A stretch of DNA of 64,000 bases from Streptomyces sp. ISL-36 (GTDB taxonomy: Bacteria > Actinomycetota > Actinomycetes > Streptomycetales > Streptomycetaceae), in NCBI RefSeq assembly GCF_018614205.1, contig NZ_JAGGOS010000086.1, positions 1 to 64,000 on the forward strand, read 5' to 3'. The notes under the pieces are model-generated. The model saw only the letters and a list, made by a program, of their open reading frames with translations. It did not search any database and was not told the origin of the DNA. Made by a program: the position numbers and the translations under genes. Of the stretch, positions 46,530-54,653 are shown piece after piece; within the stretch, counting starts at the first letter, position 1, and every line of letters begins with the position of its first letter.

Positions 46530-46645
46530 GACGGCACCCGTCGGCCGGGCACCGCGCACTCACCCAACGGATACGTTTCCTCTGGTGACGGGGTGTGCGG
46601 GCGTGTACCGTCTGCGTCAGCTGTCGTGGTTCGGGAGTTCCCTTT

Positions 46646-46670
46646 GCCCACGCCTCGGCGTGGGCGTTTT
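46646..46670 (+). terminator. Intrinsic-terminator-like hairpin in cold-shock leader
   Basis: GCCCACGC (46646-46653), loop CTCG, GCGTGGGC (46658-46665), then GTTTT. It lies 86 bp before the cold-shock start, so it may terminate the upstream transcript or attenuate the downstream one. Confidence 0.65.
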
Positions 46671-46697
46671 GCTGTGCTGTGCCGCAGGAACCAGGGC

Positions 46698-46728
46698 GAT
46701 CACCTCCGCCTTCCGCAGGGTGCGGGAG
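46698..46728 (+). promoter_or_regulatory. Cold-shock gene leader with anti-SD mimic and hairpin
   Basis: GATCACCTCC at 46698-46707 is identical to the 3' end of 16S rRNA before the tail. It is followed by an 8-bp hairpin, CTTCCGCA-GGG-TGCGGGAG (46710-46728). The CACCTCC could pair with the downstream GGGAGG. This looks like a temperature- or ribosome-responsive element. Confidence 0.45.
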
Positions 46729-46755
46729 GCGTCCATCGACTGGAAGGCATGAGAC

Positions 46756-46959
46756 ATGGCTACGGGAACTGTGAAGTGGTTCAACGCGGAGAAGGGCTTC
46801 GGCTTCATCGCCCAGGACGGCGGCGGCCCGGACGTCTTCGCCCACTACTCGGCGATCAACTCCTCGGGCTTCCGTGAGCTCCAGGAAGGCCAGGCCGTCA
46901 CGTTCGACGTCACCCAGGGCCAGAAGGGCCCCCAGGCGGAGAACATCAACCCCGCCTGA
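46756..46959 (+). CDS. Cold shock protein (CspA family)
   Basis: 67 residues, a complete cold-shock domain. RNP1 is KGFGFIAQ (about 15-22) and RNP2 is VFAHYSAI. It starts MATGTVKWFNAEKGFGF and ends QAENINPA as in actinobacterial CspA proteins. It binds single-stranded nucleic acid as an RNA chaperone. The structured leader and a strong downstream terminator suggest it is a monocistronic, post-transcriptionally controlled gene. Confidence 0.96.
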   Translation: MATGTVKWFNAEKGFGFIAQDGGGPDVFAHYSAINSSGFRELQEGQAVTFDVTQGQKGPQAENINPA

Positions 46960-46982
46960 CCTTCCCCCACATCGTCGCGGAA

Positions 46983-47040
46983 CCGGGGGCACCGACAAGG
47001 GGCGCTGATGCTTTCGCGCTCCCCGGCCGAGTGCCCCCGG
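46983..47040 (+). terminator. Terminator structure after cold-shock gene
   Basis: CCGGGGGCAC (46983-46992) pairs perfectly with GTGCCCCCGG (47031-47040) and encloses a second imperfect GGGGCGC/GCGCTCCCC stem. It begins 23 bp after the stop. Confidence 0.7.
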
Positions 47041-47566
47041 GATGTCCCACGATCGGGTGAACCATCGAGCGCCGGCCCTACGGAGTTCCCCACTCCCCCA
47101 GACCTCGGCCGGAGTTACGGCCAGTCCCCTGCGCCGGATAGCCCGTAAAGAGGCCGGCACCGACCAGGCCATCGACCTGCTCAAGCAGTGACATACGAGC
47201 CTCTCCTGGCTGCGGGTGGCATTGGCGTTGCGTGGACAGCGTGGGCAGTCAGCCACTGGTCACCCGGCCGACGTCCCGGCGCAGTCCCCAGCCCCGGCCC
47301 GCTGCTGCCTGGCCGCCCGGTACGCGGGCGCGGCGAGCCAGGTCTGCGCAGTAGGCGTGTCCGCCCACGGGCCCCGGCGCGCTGAGGCTCTCCCCGTCGA
47401 CGCGTTGTCCCTCGGGTGCTTCCCCACGAGGGACAACGAGAGCGTCGGAGTCACGGCTCGCGCCGAACGGGGGGACCTGAGCGTCGGCTGCAGGTGGAAG
47501 GCCAAGGAAACCTGCTGTGACACCGCTTTGTTGAACCGGTCCGCCGGAGCTTTCGGGGAGGCGAGG
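47041..47566. other. Intergenic region with a possible gene tail
   Basis: No full gene is seen. One plus-strand frame ends LRRIARKEAGTDQAIDLLKQ and a TGA at about 47191, which looks like the C terminus of a protein, but no start or upstream homologous sequence is present. The rest is featureless. Confidence 0.4.
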
Positions 47567-48211
47567 TCACGGCACGACCAGGTCGGGGAGCACAGAGCGG
47601 AGCTGTGCCCCGGCTACCACTCCTTCCCGGACGAGGGCTGGTACCGGGCCGCTCAGGTCGACGATCGACGACGAGACCACTCCCGCTGTCTGTCCGCCGT
47701 CGAGGTAGACGGAGACCGCGTCGCCGAGCATCTCTCGGGCTGCCGCGCAGTCCTGCGGGGAGGGTCGGTCGGTGAGGTTGGCGCTGGAGACCGCCATGGG
47801 ACCGGTTGCGGCGATCAGGCTCAGCGCGAGAGCGTGATCGGGCATGCGAACGGCCACGGTGCCCTTTGTCTCGCCCAGATCCCAGCCCAGGGACGACCGG
47901 TGGCGCACGACCAGAGTCAGACCGCCCGGCCAGAACGCCTCGATCAGCTCACGTGCCCCTGGGGGAAGTTCGTCCACCAACTCCCCCAGGGCGTCGGCCG
48001 AGTCAACGAGCACTGGAGAGGGCTTGTGCCGGCCTCGCCCTTTGGCGGTGAGCAGGGCTGCGACGGCGCGCGGGTCGAAGGCGTCGGCGCCCAGGCCGTA
48101 GACGGTGTCCGTGGGAAGGACGACGAGCCGGCCCTGGCGCACCGCCGCGACGGCTGCCCTGAGGCCGGTAGCGCGGGCCGTCGGCTCGGTGCAGTCGAAG
48201 TACTGCGTCAT
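47567..48211 (-). CDS. Sua5/YciO/YrdC-type threonylcarbamoyl-AMP synthase
   Basis: 214 residues of the YrdC fold. VVLPTDTVYGLGADAFDPRA (about 30-50) begins the nucleotide-binding groove. KGRGRHKPSPVLV, a FWPGGLTLVV segment and TVAVRMPDH, then SSANLTDRPSPQDCAAA complete it. The enzyme makes threonylcarbamoyl-AMP from Thr, ATP and bicarbonate for t6A in tRNA. It lacks the C-terminal Sua5 domain, so it is YrdC-like in length. It may be a paralogue of the housekeeping enzyme. Its ATG overlaps the stop of the upstream carbonic anhydrase gene by four bases. Confidence 0.88.
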   Translation of the reverse strand: MTQYFDCTEPTARATGLRAAVAAVRQGRLVVLPTDTVYGLGADAFDPRAVAALLTAKGRGRHKPSPVLVDSADALGELVDELPPGARELIEAFWPGGLTLVVRHRSSLGWDLGETKGTVAVRMPDHALALSLIAATGPMAVSSANLTDRPSPQDCAAAREMLGDAVSVYLDGGQTAGVVSSSIVDLSGPVPALVREGVVAGAQLRSVLPDLVVP

Positions 48212-48840
48212 GAGCCTGCTTCGCCCCCTTCGGTGATGTCGCCGCGTGACGTGACGAGGCGGGCGCTGCCCTCGGCGAGCTGATAGCCCAGGCCCACCAC
48301 GGCCACTTCCCCCGCCGCGACCTGCTCCGAGAGCAGGCGTGAGCGGTCGAGCAGCAGGTCGACCGTGTGGCGGATGTGCTCGTCCACGTCGCTGTCGGCG
48401 GTCAGTCCCGCCGCGCGGGCGGCCAGGATGCTCGGGGTGACTCGCTCGACGACGTCCCGGACGAAGCCGCCGACCGACAGGCCGTCCTCCACGGCCGCGC
48501 GGGCGGCCGCGACGGCGCCGCAGGAGTCGTGGCCAAGGACGACGACGAGGCGGGCGCCAAGCACGCTGGTCGCGTACTCCACGCTCCCCAGCACCTCCGA
48601 GCCCAGGACGTGCCCGGCGGTGCGGACGACGAAGAGGTCCCCGAGTCCCTGGTCGAAGATGATCTCGGCGGCCAGACGCGAGTCGGAGCATCCCAGCACA
48701 ACGGCGAAAGGATCCTGCCCGGGAGCGAGCTCCGAACGCCGGGCGGCATCCTGATTGGGATGCTCCGGTTCCCCGGCGACGAAACGCTTGTTGCCCGACA
48801 GGAGAGCGTCGAAGGCCACGTGAGGTGAAGTTCTCGGCAT
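48208..48840 (-). CDS. Beta-class carbonic anhydrase
   Basis: 210 residues. Zinc ligands C51, H104 and C107 (VLGCSDSR and VLGHDSCGAV) and D53/R55 are intact. It is clearly different from the carbonic anhydrase at 23494. ATG 48840 starts PRTSPHVAFDALLSGNKRF, the usual N-terminal helix. The gene is the first of an overlapping pair with the YrdC-type enzyme, which consumes bicarbonate, so local substrate supply is a reasonable reading. Confidence 0.93.
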   Translation of the reverse strand: MPRTSPHVAFDALLSGNKRFVAGEPEHPNQDAARRSELAPGQDPFAVVLGCSDSRLAAEIIFDQGLGDLFVVRTAGHVLGSEVLGSVEYATSVLGARLVVVLGHDSCGAVAAARAAVEDGLSVGGFVRDVVERVTPSILAARAAGLTADSDVDEHIRHTVDLLLDRSRLLSEQVAAGEVAVVGLGYQLAEGSARLVTSRGDITEGGEAGS

Positions 48841-49140
48841 GACAGCAGCATAAAATCCGTCCTCCGCCCACACACCGGAGGGGCCCCGTACCCACATCCA
48901 TCACGTTCAGTGGCGGCGCACTCCTGCCACGCCACGCGGTCAGCGGCTGGCCACCCCTTCGTAAGCTGACGTTCAGCAGCAAGCACCCGCAGGAGGGGAA
49001 GAGGAGACGGCCGGCGGTCCCCTGGGATGCCTCGATGCTCAGGCGGCGTGCTTCTGGTGGCCAGGCGGTAACGGCCCTTCTCGCCCGGTGCCACGACCGG
49101 TTGAGGGGACGGGGATGGCCCGTGAATAGGATCGGCTCTC
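48841..49140. other. Intergenic region, nothing recognised
   Basis: 300 bp between the carbonic anhydrase start and the GvpU-like remnant. No frame has family-like features. It should contain two divergent promoters, which I cannot place. Confidence 0.4.
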
Positions 49141-49502
49141 ATGCCGAAGCGTGACGAGCTGCTCGTTGACGTTGCCACGCTGGTGGAGTCCGGACAGAGC
49201 AATCTCAGATATCCCTGACCGTGGTCACCGGTGGCGCTGTCATCACCGGCCGGCTGGCGCCCGAAGCGGTGTGGAGGCAGCGGGTCCCAGAGGTCCTGGG
49301 GGACTCCGCCCACCTGGGAGAGTTCTCTGCCGTCTTCACCGCACCGACACGGAGGGACGGGCCGCCCGCGTATCCGCACTTCCACATGGCGCGGATCCTT
49401 CAGGGCACCGTGGGGATCCCGGAGACGGGCGGGATGTACCGCGTCTCGATCGCGGACGTCAGCGCTTGGACCATGGACGACTGCAGCTACTCCGATCACT
49501 GA
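49141..49502 (+). pseudogene. GvpU-like hypothetical protein, probable one-base frameshift
   Basis: The frame from ATG 49141 reads MPKRDELLVDVATLVESGQS and stops at 49218. In the next frame the protein continues as ISLTVVTGGAVITGRLAPEA through EFSAVFTAP to SYSDH at 49502. Adding one base near 49205 gives a single protein of about 120 residues. The LTV-GG-VITG strand pair resembles the gas-vesicle accessory protein GvpU, though no gvp genes are nearby. If the shift is real, the downstream part could still start at ATG/GTG near 49221. Confidence 0.55.
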
Positions 49503-49553
49503 CGCCGCGCCGCGTCACGGACCGCATGCCGACTACCAGCACGCGCTCGAAGT

Positions 49554-49594
49554 CCGTGAGAGGCCCTCAGATCCCCAGCTGAGGCCCCTCACGG
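49554..49594 (+). terminator. Hairpin after GvpU-like gene
   Basis: CCGTGAG-A-GGCCCTCAG pairs with CTGAGGCCCCTCACGG around an 8-nt loop, with one interruption. It is 51 bp after the upstream stop. Confidence 0.6.
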
Positions 49595-49763
49595 TTCCGT
49601 AGCCGATTCCTGTGAGCGGAACTTCCCGACGGCCGAGGAAGGCGACCAGACCGGAGTACGTTCCTGCCCGTCGGTCGCTGTTGCCGTCCCCTCGCACTCC
49701 GTCGTCCTGCCTTGGCTTCGGTGCCTATGGCGAGGTGGCCAGAACATCCTCGTGTGGTCAGAA

Positions 49764-49801
49764 GCCGTGTCTCAAGCGATCATGTCCCGGTGAGACACGG
49801 C
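49764..49801 (-). terminator. Inverted repeat at the 3' end of the HlyIII gene
   Basis: Perfect 11-bp arms (GCCGTGTCTCA and TGAGACACGGC) with a 16-nt loop, just past the stop of the HlyIII-like gene on the minus strand. Confidence 0.6.
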
Positions 49802-49804
49802 CTC

Positions 49805-50641
49805 TCAGTACGCGGCGAGGAAGATGGCGATGTAGTGCGCGCTGAAGGCTGCCACGGTCAAGGCGTGGAAGACCTCGTGGAAGCCGAACCAGCGGGGTGA
49901 GGGGTTGGGGCGCTGGAGGGCGTAGACGACCGCGCCCGCGCTGTAGAGAAGCCCGCCGGCCACTATCAGGGAGACCACCGCCACCCCGCCACTGTGGAGG
50001 AACTCGGGCAGGTATCGCACAGGCGCCCAGCCCAGGGCCAGGTAACACGGGGTGTACAGCCAGCGGGGAGCCCCGACCCACAGGACACGGAAGGCGATGC
50101 CGACCAGAGCACCTGTCCACACGATCCACAGCAGGAAGGACCACTGGTCGCGGGAGAGGAGGAGCACGGCGAGCGGGGTGCAGGTGCCGGCGATGATCAG
50201 GAAGATGTGGGCGTGGTCGAGGCGGCGGAGAACGGCCTCGCCGAGTGGTCCCCAGGTGCCGAGGTGGTAGACGGCGCTGGTCCCGAACAGCAGCCAGGCC
50301 GTGACCGAGTACACGGTGCAGGCCAGCACAGCCTGCGGTGTCCCTGCCAGGCAGATGAGGACGATGCCCGCGGCCAGCGACGCGGGGACCATGCCGGCAT
50401 GGAGCCAGCCACGTAGTTTCGGCTTGATCGGTTCCACAAGATCGGCCGCCCGCTCGACCAGATCCGCGACAGGGCGGGAGCTCTCGGCGGTCTTGTCTCG
50501 GTGCGATCCGGAGGAAGGGCAAGCGGACTCTCGTCCTTCCCCCATCGGCACGGAAGCAGGCCGGGTGGCTTCGGCGCCGTCTCGGGACACTGCTTCCCGT
50601 CCCGAATCGGACTGCTGAGTTTCTCTGGCAACCATGTGCAC
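49805..50641 (-). CDS. Hemolysin III / PAQR-like membrane protein
   Basis: 278 residues. About 80 polar N-terminal residues precede seven membrane helices. The family motifs are visible: FGTSAVYHLGTWGP, RRLDHAHIFLIIAGTCTPLAVLLL and FHEVFHALTVAAFSAHYIAI, whose His and Asp residues form the metal site of the YqfA/PAQR superfamily. Members are putative membrane hydrolases; hemolysis is a historical name. The true start may be later than 50641, at ATG 50635 or inside the long polar lead. Confidence 0.88.
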   Translation of the reverse strand: MHMVARETQQSDSGREAVSRDGAEATRPASVPMGEGRESACPSSGSHRDKTAESSRPVADLVERAADLVEPIKPKLRGWLHAGMVPASLAAGIVLICLAGTPQAVLACTVYSVTAWLLFGTSAVYHLGTWGPLGEAVLRRLDHAHIFLIIAGTCTPLAVLLLSRDQWSFLLWIVWTGALVGIAFRVLWVGAPRWLYTPCYLALGWAPVRYLPEFLHSGGVAVVSLIVAGGLLYSAGAVVYALQRPNPSPRWFGFHEVFHALTVAAFSAHYIAIFLAAY

Positions 50642-50814
50642 ATGCTAGGAACCGGCCCGAAACGGGATTCCCAGAGGCCCACCTCATCGCAAATAGCCGG
50701 TTCAGTCGCCTCACGATTCCGGGTCCTGGCTGCCGCCCAATGACTGGGCCATGGAAGTCGCGCATTGGGCGCCCACCGAGCGCTGGCGGCTGGTGCTGCT
50801 CGGGCCACTGGCAT

Positions 50815-51108
50815 TCACGGAACCGCTGAAGTGCGCCACGCGCAGCCGTGCCACAACGTGCCAGAACGGCGGGTGCGGTCGGCCAGCGGGCCGGACAGCA
50901 GCCGCAGGCCCAGCGCCGCCGTCTCACCGGCTCCCGTGACCACGCCGACGACCAGCGCGGACGCCCCCAGCGACGCCAGCAGCGGCCCCGTGACCGACCG
51001 GGCACCCTCGTACACGAAGTCCGCGAGCAGGCTGACCGTGCCGAACCACAGCACGAACCGCCACGGTCCCATCCCCACCGGCCGTACCGCTTCCGGTTCC
51101 CCCGGCAT
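50815..51108 (-). pseudogene. MFS transporter, N-terminal fragment
   Basis: The N terminus WRFVLWFGTVSLLADFVYEG, then ARSVTGPLLASLGASALVVG and the LLSGPLADRTRR loop match the first two helices of an MFS drug-type transporter. After about residue 82 the sequence is unrelated, and it stops after 97 residues, whereas the family has about 400. The break falls at the 18-bp repeat at 50847-50864. It is last in the fluoride operon direction, 3 bp after the CrcB gene. Confidence 0.75.
50847..50864. repeat. 18-bp direct repeat, copy 1
   Basis: CGTGCCACAACGTGCCAG occurs here and again at 56115-56132. It contains two CGTGCCA heptamers. The copy here marks the point where the MFS gene is cut. Confidence 0.9.
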
Positions 51109-51110
51109 CC

Positions 51111-51485
51111 TCACGCCCAGAGCGCTTGGGCGAACGCGGCGCCGACGAACGCCGCCCCCAGCCCCGCCACCACGCTGACGACGGCGTTGGCCGCAGCGAA
51201 GAACCGCACCCCGTCCTCGGCCAGCCGCAGCGTCTCGAAAGAGAACGTCGAGTACGTCGTCAGCGCCCCGCACAGCCCGGTGCCCACCAGCAACTGCACC
51301 CGCGACGAGGCCGCCCCCGCCACCACGGCCCCGGTGAGCAGCCCCAGTACCAGGCACCCCACGACGTTCGCGGTGAAGGTGCCCCAGGGAAAGACAGTGT
51401 CGTGCCGCTTCTGCACCGCCCGGTCGGTCAGGTACCGCAACGGCGCGCCGATCATGCCGCCCGCCACCACCAGCAGCCAGTTCAC
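51111..51485 (-). CDS. crcB: CrcB/Fluc fluoride channel subunit
   Basis: 124 residues with four membrane helices. Family landmarks: GGMIGAPLRYLTDR (about 9-22), TFTANVVGCLVLG with the conserved Asn, and TGLCGALTTYSTFSFE. Fluc channels export fluoride as dual-topology dimers. This is one of two crcB genes flanking a DUF190 gene, as in heterodimeric actinobacterial systems. Its start overlaps the DUF190 stop by four bases. Confidence 0.94.
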   Translation of the reverse strand: MNWLLVVAGGMIGAPLRYLTDRAVQKRHDTVFPWGTFTANVVGCLVLGLLTGAVVAGAASSRVQLLVGTGLCGALTTYSTFSFETLRLAEDGVRFFAAANAVVSVVAGLGAAFVGAAFAQALWA

Positions 51486-51808
51486 GCGTCCTGTCCCCTG
51501 CCCACGTACCGGATGACCTCGCAGTCGTCGAGGATCACCAACCCCTCCCCGACCAGCTCGTCCAGCTCGTCCAGCTGGGGCAGGAACGCCCGCACCCGCT
51601 CCTCGGTGTCCACGACCACGATCGCCACCGGCAGGTCCTCACTCAGCGACAGCAGCCTGGAGGTGTGAATCAGCGAAGAGGCACCGAAGCCCTCGATCCC
51701 GCGGAACACCGAAGCGCCGGCAAGGCCGGCCTGGTGTGCGCGGTGCACGATCTCCGTGTACAGCGGCCGGTGATGCCAGACGTCGTTCTCCCCGATGAAG
51801 ACCGTCAC
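51482..51808 (-). CDS. DUF190 family protein
   Basis: 108 residues. The DUF190 core is complete: GENDVWHHRPLYTEIVHRAH, GASVFRGIEGFGASSLIHTS, RLLSLSEDLPVAIVVVDTEE. It is a PII-like fold found between crcB genes. The GTG start at 51808 is usable, but the frame upstream still reads like the family N terminus (EATGRALRVTVF) without a start codon. An ATG at 51832 (counted on the minus strand) is one base out of frame, so a small deletion is possible. Confidence 0.85.
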   Translation of the reverse strand: MTVFIGENDVWHHRPLYTEIVHRAHQAGLAGASVFRGIEGFGASSLIHTSRLLSLSEDLPVAIVVVDTEERVRAFLPQLDELDELVGEGLVILDDCEVIRYVGRGQDA

Positions 51809-51839
51809 CCGCAGAGCCCTGCCGGTCGCCTCGTCATCA

Positions 51840-52322
51840 CTACCCCTGCCTCCGGCCCAGAACGCGGCGTGCGGCGGTCACCGCGAGCCACACCGACACG
51901 AGCGCCGCCAGCAGCGTCGCGGCCAGATACGCCAGACCGGTCCCCGGGCGCCCGCCGACCAAGAGCTTCTGGATGTCCACGGCGTACGTCGAGAACGTCG
52001 TGAACCCCCCGAGCACGCCGGTTCCGAAGAACGGCCGCACCAGCCGGTGCGCCGCCCACACATCGCTGATCACGACCATGAACACACCGATCACCGCGCA
52101 GCCGAGAGCGTTGACCCACAGCGTGGTCCACGGAAACGCCCCGGCCGCGGTGGGCCACAACAACCCGGCTCCGTAGCGGGCCCCGGCTCCCATGCCGCCG
52201 CCGAGGGCCACCACCGCCACGATCGGCCCCTGCGCCCGCCAGGACTGCCGTCGGGCGGGCACACGCAGATCAACATCAGGATCCGTGGGCGCGCCCACCA
52301 TCTTGGAATAAAGGCCTGTCAT
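51840..52322 (-). CDS. crcB: CrcB/Fluc fluoride channel subunit
   Basis: 160 residues. About 40 polar residues precede four membrane helices. GGGMGAGARYGAGLLWP, LWVNALGCAVIGVFMVV (conserved Asn) and FGTGVLGGFTTFSTYAVD are family landmarks. ATG 52322 has an AGGAGG ribosome site ten bases upstream, which sits in a hairpin. It is the first gene of the CrcB-DUF190-CrcB set and gives the cell fluoride resistance. Confidence 0.92.
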   Translation of the reverse strand: MTGLYSKMVGAPTDPDVDLRVPARRQSWRAQGPIVAVVALGGGMGAGARYGAGLLWPTAAGAFPWTTLWVNALGCAVIGVFMVVISDVWAAHRLVRPFFGTGVLGGFTTFSTYAVDIQKLLVGGRPGTGLAYLAATLLAALVSVWLAVTAARRVLGRRQG

Positions 52323-52335
52323 GAAACGCACGCCT

Positions 52336-52384
52336 CCTACTCGCAGGTCCCGCGCGCACGCGGGCACACGCCATCGCAAGTAGG
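52336..52384 (-). promoter_or_regulatory. Structured leader of the fluoride operon
   Basis: On the minus strand CCTACTTGC (52384-52376) pairs with GCGAGTAGG (52344-52336) through nine pairs including one G-T, enclosing GATGGCGTG and an inner CCCGCG/CGCGGG hairpin. The right arm contains part of the AGGAGG ribosome site. GATG in a loop recalls the fluoride riboswitch, but I cannot match the full consensus. Confidence 0.4.
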
Positions 52385-52731
52385 GACTGTCGGTGGCGTC
52401 GACGCCACGGTTCGGGGTACGGCAAGCCCCACCGCCGCGCTGTGATCACGAATCACAGCTGACCACCAGGCCAACGCCCACGCCCGTTATGACGCGCGCC
52501 AGGTCCATGCTCGGGCGCCTCCGCAGAGCCCCGCAGCCATGCGGGCTCAAGCCTGACGGCACCCCCGCACCCCACCCGGGCCGCCGACATGCCCTTCGGA
52601 GCCGTGAACAGCAGTCAAGCCAGGTGTCACCGGGCAGCGCCCCATCAGGGCACATTTCCGCTGGTCAAGCTACAGATGACCGGGTGGACGTCGGCAAGGC
52701 GTGGGCTGCTCCGCAGGCAGGGTCCGTCCGG
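52385..52731. other. Intergenic region between CrcB and SulP genes
   Basis: About 350 bp without a gene. It contains an inverted repeat CTGTGAT-N5-ATCACAG (52440-52458), a candidate regulator site for the fluoride operon promoter. Confidence 0.45.
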
Positions 52732-54327
52732 TCAGTGGCCAGCTGCGAGTTCGCCGCTGAGCTTGCCGTGGAGGTCGGCGCTGGGGTCGTTCAGGCCGGT
52801 GATCTCGACGATCTTGCCGCGCTGGGCGTACTTGGTCTCGATGGCGTCGAGGGCGGCGACGGAGGAGGCGTCCCAGATGTGGGCGGCGCTCAGGTCGATG
52901 ATGATCCTCTTCGGGTCGTTCGCGTAGTCGAACTGGCCGACGAGGTCGTTGGAGGAGGCGAAGAAGAGTTCGCCGGTGACCCGGTAGACGACTGTGCTGC
53001 CGTCGGGGTCGATGACGGCGGTGACCTTGGCGAGGTGGGCGACGCGCTTGGCGAAGATGACCATGGCGGTGATCGAGCCGACGACCACGCCGATGGCGAG
53101 GTTGTGGGTCGCGACCACACAGACGACGGTCACGGACATGACGATGATCTCGCCGGCGGGCATCCGCTTGAGGGTCTTCGGCGCGAGGGAGTGCCAGTCG
53201 AAGGTCGCGAAGGACACCATGATCATGACGGCGACGAGGGCGGCCATCGGGATGTCGGAGACGACCGGGCCGAAGACGATGCACAGCACCATCAGGAACG
53301 CGCCCGCGAGGAACGTCGACAGCCGGGTGCGGGCGCCGGAGACCTTCACGTTGATCATCGTCTGGCCGATCATGGCGCAGCCGCCCATGCCGCCGAAGAA
53401 GCCGGTGACGATGTTGGCGATGCCCTGACCGATGGACTCCCGGGTCTTGTTGGAGTGGGTGTTGGTGATGTCGTCGACCAGCTTGGCGGTCATAAGGGAC
53501 TCCATCAGACCGACGAGCGCCATCGCGAAGGCGTACGGGGCGATCGTCGTCAGGGTGTCGAGGGTGAAGGGCACGTCCGGCAGGCCCGGCACGGGGAGGG
53601 AGGACGGCAGCTGGCCCTTGTCGCCGACGGTCGGGACCGCGAGTCCGGCGGCGACGGTGATGACGGTCAGGATGACGATGGAGACCAGCGGGGCCGGGAC
53701 CACGGTGGTGATCTTGGGGAAGAACACCATCAGCGCCAGCCCGCCGATGATCAGCGGATAGACGGCCCACGGCACGTTCCGCATCTCGGGTACCTGGGCC
53801 ATGAAGATCAGGATGGCAAGGGAGTTCACGAAGCCGACCATCACGCTGCGCGGGATGAACCGCATCAGCTTCGCCACCCCGAGCGCGCCCAGGATCACCT
53901 GGAAGACACCGGCGAGAATGACGGCGGCGATCAGGTAGCCGAGGCCGTGCTCACGGTTCAGCGGCGCGATGACGAGGGCGATGGCGCCGGTGGCGGCGGA
54001 GATCATCGCCCTTCGGCCGCCGACGATCGAGATGACGACGGCCATCGTGAAGGAGGCGAACAGGCCGACCGCGGGGTCGACCCCGGCGATGATCGAGAAC
54101 GAGATCGCCTCGGGGATCAGCGCCAGGGCGACGACCAGGCCCGCGAGGACCTCGGTGCGCCAGACCTTCGCATCGGAGAGCCAGTCGGGGCGCAGGCCGC
54201 GCAGCCGCGCGGCCGTGGACACAGCGGTGACAGCAGAAGACAAGGGAGAAAGAACCTGTCGTACTCGGGCACACCCGTCGGGGCAGACCGGGGCGTGCGG
54301 GAGGGCGCGGTGGTACCGGGCCGGCAC
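52732..54327 (-). CDS. SulP family anion transporter with STAS domain
   Basis: Up to 531 residues. The conserved protein begins near GLRPDWLSDAKVWRTEVLAG, followed by VVALALIPEAISFSIIAGVD, ten to twelve helices and a C-terminal STAS domain (DPKRIIIDLSAAHIWDASSV). The first about 28 residues look like translated leader, so the real start is probably a TTG or GTG near 54243 or just inside. It may transport sulfate or bicarbonate; no carbonic anhydrase is attached. It is divergent from a MerR regulator that probably controls it. Confidence 0.9.
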   Translation of the reverse strand: MPARYHRALPHAPVCPDGCARVRQVLSPLSSAVTAVSTAARLRGLRPDWLSDAKVWRTEVLAGLVVALALIPEAISFSIIAGVDPAVGLFASFTMAVVISIVGGRRAMISAATGAIALVIAPLNREHGLGYLIAAVILAGVFQVILGALGVAKLMRFIPRSVMVGFVNSLAILIFMAQVPEMRNVPWAVYPLIIGGLALMVFFPKITTVVPAPLVSIVILTVITVAAGLAVPTVGDKGQLPSSLPVPGLPDVPFTLDTLTTIAPYAFAMALVGLMESLMTAKLVDDITNTHSNKTRESIGQGIANIVTGFFGGMGGCAMIGQTMINVKVSGARTRLSTFLAGAFLMVLCIVFGPVVSDIPMAALVAVMIMVSFATFDWHSLAPKTLKRMPAGEIIVMSVTVVCVVATHNLAIGVVVGSITAMVIFAKRVAHLAKVTAVIDPDGSTVVYRVTGELFFASSNDLVGQFDYANDPKRIIIDLSAAHIWDASSVAALDAIETKYAQRGKIVEITGLNDPSADLHGKLSGELAAGH

Positions 54328-54575
54328 CCCGCGGACGGCCCCGAGACGCGGAGCCGGAAGTCGGACGGGGAGTGAGCGAGGTGGGCGCCGCGCACTTGGG
54401 CGGCCGCCGCCGGGCTCATATCCCGGGGCGGGGCATCACGGCGGGCAGGCGGCGGCGCCGGGCGTCATGGGCTCGCGCACGCTTCTCCCCTGTAAGAATC
54501 GGAACTCCGCCGGGGGCACCATCGGCCCCGACACGGCAACGGTGGAGCAGCGGCACGTCACTCTCACCACCAACA

Positions 54576-54596
54576 ACTCTACCCTAACGTTAGAGT
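54576..54596. promoter_or_regulatory. Candidate MerR operator
   Basis: ACTCTA-N9-TAGAGT, with an inner palindrome CTAACGTTAG, lies between the SulP and MerR genes, 57 bp before the MerR GTG. The AT-rich dyad of about 20 bp is the size MerR proteins use between promoter boxes. Confidence 0.6.
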
Positions 54597-54653
54597 AGAT
54601 ACGGATGGGTGCAAATGCACCCACCCTTGGCGCGAAAGGCTGGGAAAACGGGC

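Noticed and set aside
47188..47385. Short open frame between the cold-shock and YrdC genes
   Set aside because: No ribosome site, no homology-like features and biased composition; left as intergenic.
52440..52458. Inverted repeat near the fluoride operon as a CRP site
   Set aside because: It resembles TGTGA/TCACA but the spacer is seven, not six, and nothing else supports CRP control.
52393..54375. 660-codon plus-strand frame opposite the SulP gene
   Set aside because: Asp/Gly/His-rich antisense of membrane-helix codons; no family features.
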